Assembly (NCBI RefSeq): GCF_030811095.1
Contig: NZ_JAUSQL010000001.1
Span: 1,550,001-1,614,000, forward strand
Length of the DNA stretch: 64,000 nucleotides
Source: Trueperella abortisuis
GTDB lineage: Bacteria; Actinomycetota; Actinomycetes; Actinomycetales; Actinomycetaceae
Direction of reading: 5' to 3'
The stretch's first letter is position 1; the number at the start of each line of letters is the position of its first letter. The translations under genes and the position numbers were made by a program. Of the stretch, positions 55,901 to 64,000 are shown piece by piece. The notes beneath the pieces are model-generated. The model worked only from the letters and a program-made list of their open reading frames with translations, did not search any database and was not told the origin of the DNA.

Positions 55901-56815
55901 CGAGGTCTCCAACCTCGGTGCGGCCAAGATCCGACTGCGGTCGCTCACGGCCGCCATCGGCGAGCGCGAGAGTCGCCCGCTTGAGCACGAGGAGGTCCCC
56001 ACCCACCTCGCCCCCGGCCACCTGAACACCGACGACGCCAAGCGGCCCACGCACGTCACCCCCGCGGTGGCCTTCACCCGGGAGATGAAGGACGCCGGCT
56101 ACACGATCCTCGCCCCGCAGATGGCGCCGATCCACTTCCGGCTCTTCACGCCGGTGCTGCGCCGCGCGGGATACAACGTCAAGCTGCTTGAGCGCACCAG
56201 CAAGGAGGATATCGAGGTTGGCCTCAAGTACGTCAACAACGACGCCTGCTACCCGGCGCTCGTCGTCATCGGCCAGCTGCTCGCGCGCTTCATCGAGGGT
56301 TCGGAGGATCCGGACCGCACGGCCGTCATGATCACCCAGACGGGTGGCATGTGCCGGGCCACCAACTACGCGGGCCTGCTACGCAAGGGTTTGCGCGACG
56401 CCGGCTACCCGCAGGTGCCCGTCATCGCCGCGTCCCTGCAGGGCTTGGAGGACAACCCGGGTTTCAGCCTCACCGCCCCGATGCTGCACCGCTTCATCCA
56501 GGCGATGACGGTGGGCGACCTGCTGCAAAAGGTGGTGCTCCGCACGCGCCCCTACCAGATCGACGGCAACGTGGCCGCCCTGTACGACAAATGGGACCGG
56601 GTATCGCGGGAGTTTTTCGAGAACGGGGGCTACTGCCCCACGTTGGGGAGGAAGATCGGCTTCCACGCCCTACTGCGTGCCATCGTGGCCGAGTTCGACT
56701 CAGTCCCCCTCCAGGACATCCCGCGCAAGCCGCGGGTGGGGATGGTCGGCGAGATCCTCGTCCAATACCACCCGGACGCCAACAACGACGCCGTCGGCAC
56801 GATCGAGGCTGAGGG
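52950..56815 (+). pseudogene. 2-hydroxyacyl-CoA dehydratase activase-type giant protein, 5' part (cut by IS21-type element)
   Basis: Residues 1-1289 remain. Two BcrAD/BadFG-type ATPase domains come first: GIDVGSTTVKAV (16 on) with NGTCAGGTGAF and SRCGVFAKSD, and GIDAGSTTIKAAV (about 330 on) with ACSSGCGSFLQTF and TRCTVFMNSS; both keep the two Cys that hold a [4Fe-4S] cluster in activases. Then DUF2229-like sequence (RVLNMYEDYPFWFTVLSKL, ENVCYPAKLAHGHIESLL) and dehydratase-like sequence (TQTGGMCRATNYAGLLRK). Activases energise radical dehydratases by ATP-driven electron transfer, but such 1,400-1,500-residue fusions have no settled function. The present frame ends at 56849 with 10 foreign residues. 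Confidence 0.88.
56809..56815 (+). repeat. 7-bp target duplication, left copy, of the IS21-type element
   Basis: ctgaggg directly before the element's TGTT end; repeated at 59486-59492. Confidence 0.93.
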
Positions 56816-56939
56816 TGTTGCGAGCGTGGAAAATGAAGCGGTGTGGTGACGATCGTGAAGCGCGATGGTGAGCATCGTGAAGCGCGTGGGTGACGATTGT
56901 GAAGCGGTTGTCACCCACGCGCTTAGTTATTGCTGAGGA

Positions 56940-57707
56940 CTAGGACACTGTTGGTGCCAGCCTCATGTTCGGTCCGTCGACGTTGACGATTTCTGCCCCG
57001 CCGACAAGGCGGTTGAGTAGGGATTCAGCCACGACTCGATCAGGCATTGATTCGTACCAGTCTTCTGGGGCGAATTGGGAAGTGACCATGGTCGATCCTC
57101 TGCCTTCTCGTGCTGCTAGAAGATTGAACAGCTCGTTGGCGGTTTCACCACTAATTGGAGTGGTGAGAAAGTCATCGAGGACGAGCAGGTCACAGCCAAC
57201 TATCTGGTTGATGAATTTCAACCGTGCGGGATCGCTGCGGTCGAGTACGGCCAGTTGGTCGGCTAGGTCTGCGGTTCGGAAGAACTTGGCTGAATAGTCC
57301 CGCTTACATGCTTCGTGTAAGAGAGCGCAGGCTAGATAGGTCTTTCCGACTGATGATTTGCCCAGGATAACGACGTTGCTGGCGTGTTCTATCCATTGAC
57401 AATGCGCTAGCCGGCTAGTTAACTCACGGGTGAGGTTGCGCTTTGGTGTGTGACGGATATCAGCAGCACAAGCATCGGGCAGGGGTGTCATTGATGCCTT
57501 GAGCAGTTTTGCAAATCGTCGCTCTGCTCGAGCTGCAACCTCTTTTTCTACAGCGAAGATGATCTTGTCTGAAAACGTCCACTCATCAAAGGCACTGTCA
57601 TTGGCCATACTGATAACGGTCTGGCCAAAGGCAGTCATGCGTAGCTTGGTGAAGGTTTCCATCCACGTGTCGTCTAGATGCTGACGTGGTGCGGTAGAAA
57701 AAGTCAT
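56940..57707 (-). CDS. istB: IS21-family ATP-binding helper protein
   Basis: The 255-residue AAA+ protein has Walker A GKSSVGKTYLACALLHEACK (near residue 117), Walker B CDLLVLDDFLT, and TMVTSQFAPEDWYESM. IstB assembles with IstA for target selection. Its ATG overlaps the istA stop by one base (TAATG), with AAGGAGA upstream, giving coupled translation. Confidence 0.94.
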   Translation of the reverse strand: MTFSTAPRQHLDDTWMETFTKLRMTAFGQTVISMANDSAFDEWTFSDKIIFAVEKEVAARAERRFAKLLKASMTPLPDACAADIRHTPKRNLTRELTSRLAHCQWIEHASNVVILGKSSVGKTYLACALLHEACKRDYSAKFFRTADLADQLAVLDRSDPARLKFINQIVGCDLLVLDDFLTTPISGETANELFNLLAAREGRGSTMVTSQFAPEDWYESMPDRVVAESLLNRLVGGAEIVNVDGPNMRLAPTVS

Positions 57708-59341
57708 TAGTTGTCTCCTTCTTTCATCAAAGCACTCAGTGAGAATTGCTCACGCCCGCCGAGCATGCCGCGTGATTGGGAACGCGATGACGGTGCTGGC
57801 TGTGATGGAGTTGCTGGTGCAGATTCCCGCGTGGGCGGGGCGGTTGGCCGTGTGGATTGTTCATGGCGGATGACTGCCATCATGTTCTTGACCGCGGTGT
57901 AGCTAATAGCTCGTTGGCGGTGGCCTTCATCTCCTAGAAGGCGCTGGCATGCTTGCTCGAGAATTAGTTTATTCTCTGTAGCTTTACCTAGCTTGATGAT
58001 GTTGCGGGCTGGTTGAAAGCCTTGGGCTGTAATCTTTTTCGATGCCAACAACGCTTCAACAGCTTGCCGGGTATACGGCCCAATCCGGGATGCTTGGGTC
58101 ACAAAGTACGACGGTGTCCATAGGTTCCTAGCCTGGGCCATCCCCGGCGGAGCGTGTTCAACATCGGTGACATAGGCACCGCGTTGGACACTGACCTGGT
58201 GACGAGCCTGAGCTTGGCCATCGGCAAAGACATCAAGGATCTGCCCACGGATACGCACATCAACACTTCGTCCCACCAGCTGGTAAGGCACCGAGTATTT
58301 CACGGTATTGATCGTGATATGCCAGTCAGGAGTGACTTTCGACTTCTTCCACACGGTATCTACCCACCCTGTTGCAGGAAGATTACCTAGTTCGTCAGAT
58401 TCGAGTTCTTCGAAGATATCCTGGCGGCTACGTTGCTGATTGCGAAACGGGCGGCGATGATTAATCGCCTCAACCTGTCCGGCAACCGCGTCATTAAGGT
58501 CGTCAAGGCTGGCAAAGACCACATCGGCAAGTTTGCGAATCACCCAGTTGGTTACAATCTTGACTCCAGATTCCACATTGCCTTTTTCACGTGGGCGAAC
58601 AGGATTAGTTGGAAGAGCAGCAGTGTTGTAGTGCTCGAGAAATTCCTCATACTTCGCGTTGACTCGTCGTGCGCGTTCACCTTTGGCAATCTGATTCGAT
58701 GCCGTAGACGCATTATCAGGAACAACCACCTCAGTAACGCCACCGAAATACTCGAAGGCCAAGCGGTGCCCTTCCAGCCACGAGGGTTGTTTTTCATCAA
58801 TGAAGCCATGGGCAAAGACCATTCCTGAATACGGCAGTGAAGCAACAAAGATATGGATCTTGCTGCGTTTAGCCGTAATCGGATCAACAACTGCCATGGT
58901 CGACCCCGCCCAATCCACCTGCATGGTATGGCCCGGCTGGTGCACAATCAGTGCGGTCACGCCTTGGGTGGCAACATGGGCAGCCACCAGCTGGCGGAAG
59001 CGCTCATAGCTATAGAACTTCAGACCACGTGGTGCTGGTTGGTCAAGATAGGTCGACCACAGCACTCGCAGTGGAGTCTTGTTCCTGCCGGTACGAGCTT
59101 TGATCACAACATCGAAATCGATACCAACGAAGTCATCAGCGACTACGAGTCGACCATCACCAATGAGATCAGTAATCGCCGAATCGTCTAACGACTCTAA
59201 AAGTTCACTGGTGATGCCATGGGAATCAATGGCTTTGCGCGCTTTGGCAATCGTGGCCTGAGCAGCACCACAGCGTTGTTGTATCTGCCGATACGAGAGC
59301 CCCTGAAGCAGGAGCTTGATAATCAACCGGTAATCAGTCAC
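57707..59341 (-). CDS. istA: IS21-family transposase
   Basis: The 544-residue transposase starts at a GTG preceded by AAAGGA; an upstream TTG gives a 551-residue form. It has an N-terminal helix-turn-helix (LLQGLSYRQIQQRCGAAQATIAKAR) and a DDE domain: Asp in MQVDWAGSTMAVV, Asp in VVVPDNASTAS, Glu in REKGNVESGV. The C-terminal region is basic. Apparently intact and so probably active. Confidence 0.94.
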   Translation of the reverse strand: MTDYRLIIKLLLQGLSYRQIQQRCGAAQATIAKARKAIDSHGITSELLESLDDSAITDLIGDGRLVVADDFVGIDFDVVIKARTGRNKTPLRVLWSTYLDQPAPRGLKFYSYERFRQLVAAHVATQGVTALIVHQPGHTMQVDWAGSTMAVVDPITAKRSKIHIFVASLPYSGMVFAHGFIDEKQPSWLEGHRLAFEYFGGVTEVVVPDNASTASNQIAKGERARRVNAKYEEFLEHYNTAALPTNPVRPREKGNVESGVKIVTNWVIRKLADVVFASLDDLNDAVAGQVEAINHRRPFRNQQRSRQDIFEELESDELGNLPATGWVDTVWKKSKVTPDWHITINTVKYSVPYQLVGRSVDVRIRGQILDVFADGQAQARHQVSVQRGAYVTDVEHAPPGMAQARNLWTPSYFVTQASRIGPYTRQAVEALLASKKITAQGFQPARNIIKLGKATENKLILEQACQRLLGDEGHRQRAISYTAVKNMMAVIRHEQSTRPTAPPTRESAPATPSQPAPSSRSQSRGMLGGREQFSLSALMKEGDN

Positions 59342-59485
59342 GGCTGACGTCCTTTCTAACAAGCACGCAACCGGATTGTCACGTGCTAGTAGAAATAGTT
59401 ATCAGCCCACCGAAAGTGCTTCACGATCGTCACCACACCGCTTCACGATCGTCACCACCCTGCTTCAAAAAGCACGTTCCTAACA

Positions 59486-59492
59486 CTGAGGG
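59486..59492 (+). repeat. 7-bp target duplication, right copy, of the IS21-type element
   Basis: ctgaggg, identical to 56809-56815. Joining 56815 to 59493 restores ATC GAG GCT GAG GGG TGC GAG in frame. Confidence 0.93.
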
Positions 59493-60126
59493 GTGCGAGG
59501 CCGTCCTCCCCGCGCTGTCGCAGTTCTTCCAGCAGGGTTTCATCACGGCCGACTGGAACCGCGCCACCATCGGCAAGGGCACGAACGTCACCCGCTGGGC
59601 CTCGAAGTTCGGGTTGTGGGCGCTGGAGCAATACGAGAAGCCGATGCGGAAACTGCTCGCGGCCTCGGAGCGCTTCGAGGCCGGCGCCACGGTGCGTGAG
59701 CTCATGGAGAAGGTTCAGGAGATCGCCTCATTGGGTAACCAGGCAGGCGAGGGCTGGTACTTGACCGCCGACATGATGGACATGATCGAGAACGGCTGCC
59801 CCAACATCATCTGTGCCCAGCCCTTCGCCTGCCTGCCCAACCACGTGATCGGCAAGGGCATGTTCCACCCGCTTCGCGAGAAGTACCCGCAAGCCAACAT
59901 CGTGGGAATCGATTACGACCCGGGCGCCTCGGAGGTTAACCAGCTCAACCGAATCAAGCTCATGATCTCCACCGCGCTCGAGAACCACAACCAGGGCGAC
60001 CCGATCCTGCACATGGATCCGTTAGCTGGCTTTACAGATCCGGTGGCCGACGTCGCGAGCGAGGTCAGTCGTCGGCTGGTGCCCGTCACCATCGGGCGCC
60101 GTCCGCCACTTGGTGCGATGCGCTAA
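59493..60126 (+). pseudogene. Activase-type giant protein, 3' part (last 210 residues)
   Basis: The fragment continues the interrupted frame: CEAVLPALSQFFQQGFI, NRATIGKGTNVTRWASKFGLW, MIENGCPNIICAQPFACLPNHVIGKG (the Cys-containing C-terminal motif) and VGIDYDPGASEVNQLNRIKLM. Joined to the 5' part it gives 1,499 residues. An in-frame GTG at 59383 inside the element's end could start a 247-residue fusion, but no ribosome-binding site supports it. The last 41 bp overlap the end of the MMPL gene on the other strand. Confidence 0.88.
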
Positions 60127-62236
60127 TGGCCTCTGCTTTCTTCCTGAATGGCCACCAGACGTTTGGTCCGATATCCAGCACCAGTCCAGGGATCAGGAGC
60201 GTCCTCACTATCAGGGTGTCAACCAGCACACCGAATGCCACGATAAACGCTGTTTGCGCCATCATGACCAGAGGAACCACTGCAAGCGCCGCGAAGGTTG
60301 CAGCCAGCACGATTCCAGCCGAGGTGATCACCCCACCGGTCACAGCCAAAGAATGCAGAACTGCCTTGCGAGTCCCCATGCTCGGAGTGTTCTGCCTGGC
60401 TCTGGCCATCAGGAATATCGTGTAGTCGATTCCCAACGCGACCAAGAATACGAATCCGTAAAGCGGGACGCTAGGGTCGGCTCCGTCGAACTTGAATACG
60501 TGGTTAAACACCAGAGCAGATACCCCCATGGCAGTCCCAAAGCTGACAACTGTTGCAACAATGAGCAGGATGGGAAGCAGAACTGCGCGTAGCAAAACCA
60601 TCAGGATGACCAGCACCACGACAAGGACCAGGGGGATGATGACTTGGAGGTCGCGCCTGGCAGAATCGTTGGTATCGATTGCCGTGGCTGTCGTGCCGCC
60701 GACTAAAGCTGAGTCATCGATACTCCTGACCTGATCTCGGATCTGGGTAACGATGTCCTCGGCCTCGGTGGAATCGGCTTCTACCTCTAGCGTTGCTTGC
60801 ATCAAAACATCACCGTTGACGACCTTTGCCGGTTCATCCATCGGCGCAACGCCGGCAGGGGCGCCGCTCGAAGAGGTCAGAGTAGCAGTCGCGACGCCGT
60901 CGATCCCCTTGACCACACGAAGAACCTCATCAGCCTTGCCCTGCGAGACAACAATCGTTGTCGGAGAACCAGAACCGGCGTCGAAATGCTCGTTGAGCAG
61001 TCGCTGGCCCATCTTGGAATCCGTATTGCCAATCACCCACTCGGAATTGGCAAGGCCGTCAGCCTTGAGGGTGGGCAGCCAAGCAGCACCCACAGCTAGC
61101 AGGACAAGGGTGCAGAGCCATACCGCCCGAGGCCTGTGGCCTACCCAGTTTGAGATCTTCGACCAAACACCGTGCTCATCTTCTCCACTGGTTGCTACCT
61201 CGCCCTGGTAACGGACTTCGGAAGGCCAGTATGCCGCCCTGCCGAACAGATACAGTAGCGCTGGCAACATGGTGAGAGCCGCTGCCCACGCAAACGTGAT
61301 GCCGATGGCCGCGATTGGCCCAAGAGAGCTGTTGGACTCCAAGTCGGAGGCGAGAAGGCACAGCAAGGCGAGCACAACTGTCAAGGCAGAAGCGGTAATC
61401 GCAGAGAACGATCCACGTACCGCCTTTTTCATGGCGTCGAAGACGGACTTGTTGGTGTGTAGCTCTTCTTTGTGACGCGCGACCAGCAAAAGGGAGTAAT
61501 CTGTGGTTGCTCCAATCACAAGAATCGACGCGATTCCTTGGGACATCCCATTGAGCGCGATCACGTCCCATTTCGCGAGATAGTAGATGGCGATGATCGC
61601 TCCACACAATCCAGCCATTGCGGTGAGGAGAACGAGTATAGGGAGCAGGATTGAGCGGTAGACAAGGATCAGAATAACGAAAACTACAGACAGCGTAACC
61701 AGAAGAAGCATGCTGTCAATGCCGGAGAAGGCTTCAGAAAGATCCGCCGCAAAACCGGCTGGACCCGTGAGATGAAATTCTAGACTCTTGAGATTCTCAG
61801 CCCCGAAAACAGAATCGGAGTCGTCTGCTATCACGCTGCGAATCTGATTCGCCACATCAACCGTATTGACGCTTTCGGCATTGATGAGCGTGATGTACTC
61901 AACCGCCTTGCTGTCATGAGATGGAATTGGGCCGACGACCTCGTCAACCCCTTCAATTTCCTTTAGCCTCTCGGCAACTATCGCGAGGTCAGCTACATCC
62001 TTGTCCGCGAACTGTTGATCGGCCGAGGCCACAACGATTGCTGGCACCTGGGAAGAATCCGTAAACTCTTCAGCTTTCTTAGCGGCCTTAGTCGATTCGG
62101 AGCTAGCCGGGAGAAAAGTGGATCTGTCGTTAGAGCTCACTTCGGATATCGTGCCGAAGGTGGGCCCACCCAATCCACTGGCCACGAGCCATATGCCGAT
62201 GCAAGCCAGGGCGATCAGGATTCTGATTGTCTTCAT
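60086..62236 (-). CDS. MMPL/RND-family membrane transporter
   Basis: The 716-residue protein has the MMPL layout: a first helix (KTIRILIALACIGIWLVASGL), an external domain (about 25-165), five helices (GIDSMLLLVTLSVVFVILILVYRS on), a second external domain (about 375-515) and five more helices. GATTDYSLLLVARHKEE and LGIDYTIFLMARARQ are the conserved Asp-Tyr motifs that carry protons. It probably exports a lipid or drug. Its GC content is lower than the flanks, and it is divergent from a marR gene, so it is probably an acquired, self-regulated cassette. Confidence 0.92.
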   Translation of the reverse strand: MKTIRILIALACIGIWLVASGLGGPTFGTISEVSSNDRSTFLPASSESTKAAKKAEEFTDSSQVPAIVVASADQQFADKDVADLAIVAERLKEIEGVDEVVGPIPSHDSKAVEYITLINAESVNTVDVANQIRSVIADDSDSVFGAENLKSLEFHLTGPAGFAADLSEAFSGIDSMLLLVTLSVVFVILILVYRSILLPILVLLTAMAGLCGAIIAIYYLAKWDVIALNGMSQGIASILVIGATTDYSLLLVARHKEELHTNKSVFDAMKKAVRGSFSAITASALTVVLALLCLLASDLESNSSLGPIAAIGITFAWAAALTMLPALLYLFGRAAYWPSEVRYQGEVATSGEDEHGVWSKISNWVGHRPRAVWLCTLVLLAVGAAWLPTLKADGLANSEWVIGNTDSKMGQRLLNEHFDAGSGSPTTIVVSQGKADEVLRVVKGIDGVATATLTSSSGAPAGVAPMDEPAKVVNGDVLMQATLEVEADSTEAEDIVTQIRDQVRSIDDSALVGGTTATAIDTNDSARRDLQVIIPLVLVVVLVILMVLLRAVLLPILLIVATVVSFGTAMGVSALVFNHVFKFDGADPSVPLYGFVFLVALGIDYTIFLMARARQNTPSMGTRKAVLHSLAVTGGVITSAGIVLAATFAALAVVPLVMMAQTAFIVAFGVLVDTLIVRTLLIPGLVLDIGPNVWWPFRKKAEAISASHQVADGARW

Positions 62237-62260
62237 GGAACCAACATAACAGATACTTAG

Positions 62261-62295
62261 ATAGTCAAACTATTTTACAATCTAACTACTGTTAG
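62261..62295. promoter_or_regulatory. Two inverted repeats between the MMPL and marR genes
   Basis: ATAGT-caa-ACTAT (62261-62273) and CTAAC-tact-GTTAG (62282-62295) lie in the 69-bp AT-rich divergent promoter region. They are good candidates for MarR operators controlling both genes. TAGTAT at 62293 may be the -10 of marR. Confidence 0.55.
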
Positions 62296-62305
62296 TATCT
62301 TTGAT

Positions 62306-62782
62306 ATGCAGAAGATCTCGCCCCATCAGGAAACGAAATATGTGGTGGTCGATGCCCTACGAAGATTCAGCGAAATTGCCGAGCAGGCGATTGACATAGG
62401 AGCGGCGGGGAAGCATATCCATAGAACCGACATGCGAACACTGTCAATACTTCAACGAAACTTCGCCAACGGTAAGGATGTGACCACGTCGTCGATAGCC
62501 AGGGCGCTGGGAATATCGGCGCCTTCAGCCACGTCACTCGTAGACAGGTTGGAGTCCAGGGGCCACGCTCAAAGAATGCGCTCCACGATAGATAGGCGAA
62601 TTGTCAACGTCTTACCGACCGCCACCGCCCTTCAAGAAGCCAGAGACATTTTCTTGCCAATATCACAGGCCATTCTCGAATCTCTCGATGGTTTTTCAGA
62701 ACAAGAACTGACAGTTGCGAGTGAAGTCCTTTCAAGCGCGGCTAAGGCTCTAGAAAAACACATCGACGCACAGCGAGAATGA
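62306..62782 (+). CDS. MarR-family transcriptional regulator
   Basis: The 158-residue protein has the MarR winged helix near residues 45-115: TLSILQRNFANGKDVTTSSIARALGISAPSATSLVDRLESRGHAQR, then the wing STIDRRIVNVLP. MarR proteins repress nearby exporters and release DNA on ligand binding. It is divergent from the MMPL gene and has the same AT-richer composition. No ribosome-binding site is seen; the mRNA may be leaderless. Confidence 0.9.
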   Translation: MQKISPHQETKYVVVDALRRFSEIAEQAIDIGAAGKHIHRTDMRTLSILQRNFANGKDVTTSSIARALGISAPSATSLVDRLESRGHAQRMRSTIDRRIVNVLPTATALQEARDIFLPISQAILESLDGFSEQELTVASEVLSSAAKALEKHIDAQRE

Positions 62783-63051
62783 TCCAACGCCGCCCACTGT
62801 CGCAAGACGCCAGCATGAGCGTTATCAGGCAAAGTGACGCCCGCGGTAAGGCATTGGTGAGGAGGCACTTAATCGATAAGTCACCACAATCGAGTGGCAA
62901 CCGCTGTTGCCGTACTCCCCTGGAGATGGGATTCTGCGGCCGGATAGACTCATGCTGGCGGAAGCTCGCTATGCGCAAGTTCACGACCATCAAGACCGAA
63001 GAATGACCGACGGGCTGGGTTCTGAGAGCGCGCAGTTTCTAGGATACTTCC
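62783..63051. other. Intergenic region with no supported gene
   Basis: A 75-codon frame from 62779 reads Cys/Arg-rich without motif or ribosome-binding site, and I do not support it as a gene. The composition shifts back to GC-rich at its right end, which may mark the boundary of the MMPL/marR cassette. Confidence 0.4.
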
Positions 63052-64000
63052 ATGAGCGCAGATAAGAACACGGCAGAAGACCAAGGGGCGCAGTTCAACG
63101 AGGCGGCCAACGAAAGATTGGCGGCCGCACGCCAATCGGGTGTGGCCGTCACCCTTCGAATTGTGGCTTCCGCGGGCGTATCCTTCGTCCTGCTCAGCGG
63201 AGTGTATGCGGCCCTGGCGCGCAGTTTCGGGCGCAGCCAGGAATGGGCGGATAACTTCCTCAAGCTGTTCGATCCTCTTGGCCAGCCTTTTGACCCCCGC
63301 TGGTTGCCTCTCGCAGAGATGGACGGCACCACGCCGGTGCTGCACCGCGCTCTCGCCGTCATGATCAGCCTGGGTATCGCCGTCGCCGTCGCCATGCGCT
63401 CCCTGAACGACGCCCTCAGCAAATCTGTTGACGCGGCCGATCCGGCTGGCAACAAAACCGCCATCTCGTGGGTGGCCATCCGCCAGATGCACCTCTTCGC
63501 CTATTACATTGCCGGCATGTTTCTGTATTGCGCAATTATCGGCGCCGTCGCCGGCGATCCGATCAGCGCCATCCTCGCCGCCCTCGCCTGCTGGTTCTTT
63601 CGGATCGAAATCCAGCGAACGGACCTGACCGTTCAGCTCTCGAAGGTACCCCGCATCCAGATCACGCGCGCCGAATACGAACACCTGCGTCGTTCCATTG
63701 AATACGAACTCCACCCGCCCGCCCGCGCCGAGTATTTCTACACGGCGGGAGCCGCACTCCTTGTCCTGGGGGCGGCCATGATCGCCAGCCATTTCGGGGC
63801 CAATATTGGTGGCGCAGTTGGATCGGAGGGCGCCGTCGATGCCCTCAGCAGCTGGGGCTATAGCTTCGGGATTCTCCTGGCGATCATGGCCGTCTTTGTT
63901 CTCGTGTGTATGGTATGCGCGAGCCTGATCGCGGAGGTCATCCGCACCGTCAGGCGCGGCGACAAGCTGGGCGAACAAACCAGCAGCATCGCCATCAGCC
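63052..64000 (+). CDS. Membrane protein of unknown function (3' end beyond window)
   Basis: From the ATG at 63052 the frame stays open to the window edge (316 codons so far). Hydrophobic segments lie near residues 34-54 (TLRIVASAGVSFVLLSGVYA), 99-115 (HRALAVMISLGIAVAVAM), 150-185 (YYIAGMFLYCAIIGAVAG and following), 230-250 and 270-300. Soluble loops contain WFFRIEIQRTDLTVQLSK. No family recognised and no confident ribosome-binding site. Confidence 0.7.
   Translation, partial: MSADKNTAEDQGAQFNEAANERLAAARQSGVAVTLRIVASAGVSFVLLSGVYAALARSFGRSQEWADNFLKLFDPLGQPFDPRWLPLAEMDGTTPVLHRALAVMISLGIAVAVAMRSLNDALSKSVDAADPAGNKTAISWVAIRQMHLFAYYIAGMFLYCAIIGAVAGDPISAILAALACWFFRIEIQRTDLTVQLSKVPRIQITRAEYEHLRRSIEYELHPPARAEYFYTAGAALLVLGAAMIASHFGANIGGAVGSEGAVDALSSWGYSFGILLAIMAVFVLVCMVCASLIAEVIRTVRRGDKLGEQTSSIAIS

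Larger units (their letters stand above)
56816..59485 (-). mobile_element. IS21-family insertion sequence inserted in the activase-type gene
   Basis: The 2,670-bp element starts TGTTGCGAGCGTG and, read inward from the other end, TGTTAGGAACGTG. A 7-bp duplication flanks it. Near each end lie 17-bp repeats of the type GTGACGATCGTGAAGCG with a 22-bp period (three at 56846, 56868 and 56890; two inverted at 59417 and 59439), as in the multiple transposase-binding sites of IS21. It carries istA and istB, both intact. Confidence 0.95.

Noticed and set aside
56846..56906. A CRISPR array suggested by regularly spaced repeats
   Set aside because: Only three 17-bp repeats with 5-bp gaps, located at an IS21 terminus and mirrored at the other end; these are transposase-binding sites.
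62779..63006. A 75-codon open frame after marR
   Set aside because: No ribosome-binding site, no motif, Cys/Arg-rich random-looking translation; treated as intergenic.

Overview
The window is GC-rich actinobacterial chromosome. Orthologues typical of Actinobacteria (PimB mannosyltransferase, the NdgR/LtbR IclR regulator beside leuCD, DUF2017-clpS, DUF3039-helicase, a DUF4916 protein) and several LPXTG-like surface proteins suggest the Actinomycetaceae (Trueperella/Arcanobacterium/Schaalia-like). The genus is inference only.

Layout. 1-6.6 kb: 5' part of murA, a DUF421 membrane protein, leuCD with divergent ndgR, pimB, an S66 peptidase-like gene and a small conserved gene. 6.7-12.3 kb: a catabolic cluster on the minus strand (class II aldolase, FGGY kinase, GpsA-like dehydrogenase, zinc dehydrogenase, DeoR regulator) that looks built for a polyol or ketose. 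12.4-14.5 kb: M3 oligopeptidase. 14.5-19.7 kb: an insertion-sequence island at a tRNA-Glu/tRNA-Glu/tRNA-Gln locus. It holds one intact IS1249-type element, an IS1182-type element, and a second IS1249 copy nested inside the IS1182 transposase gene; that second copy also carries a nonsense mutation. 19.7-28.5 kb: hypothetical gene, gltX, a MalY/PatB lyase, an iron-box-preceded surface protein, a FAH-family enzyme, an acyl-CoA synthetase and tRNA-Leu. 28.5-37.8 kb: housekeeping block (bcp, DUF4916, rdgB, rph, beta-lactamase-fold hydrolase, murI, DUF2017, clpS, pncB, helicase, DUF3039). 37.8-39.7 kb: an ABC-F gene of resistance type with a leader that could fold over its ribosome-binding site. 39.7-46.7 kb: HU, an AspT-type exchanger, nadE, a wall-anchored 5'-nucleotidase, a nitroreductase and two GNAT acetyltransferases. 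46.9-52.7 kb: a 1,626-residue wall-anchored subtilase and a TetR regulator. 52.9-60.1 kb: a giant 2-hydroxyacyl-CoA dehydratase activase-type gene cut by an IS21-family element; removing the element and one 7-bp target repeat restores a 1,499-codon frame. 60.1-62.8 kb: an AT-richer MMPL exporter/MarR pair. The window ends inside a membrane-protein gene.

The most interesting signals are the ABC-F leader (possible translational attenuator), the DtxR-type iron box before a surface protein with four WLAP repeats, the uncharacterised polyol-type operon, and the cleanly reconstructable IS21 disruption of the activase gene. No CRISPR array, rRNA operon or prophage was seen. All functional calls come from reading motifs and recalled family features; no database search was run.
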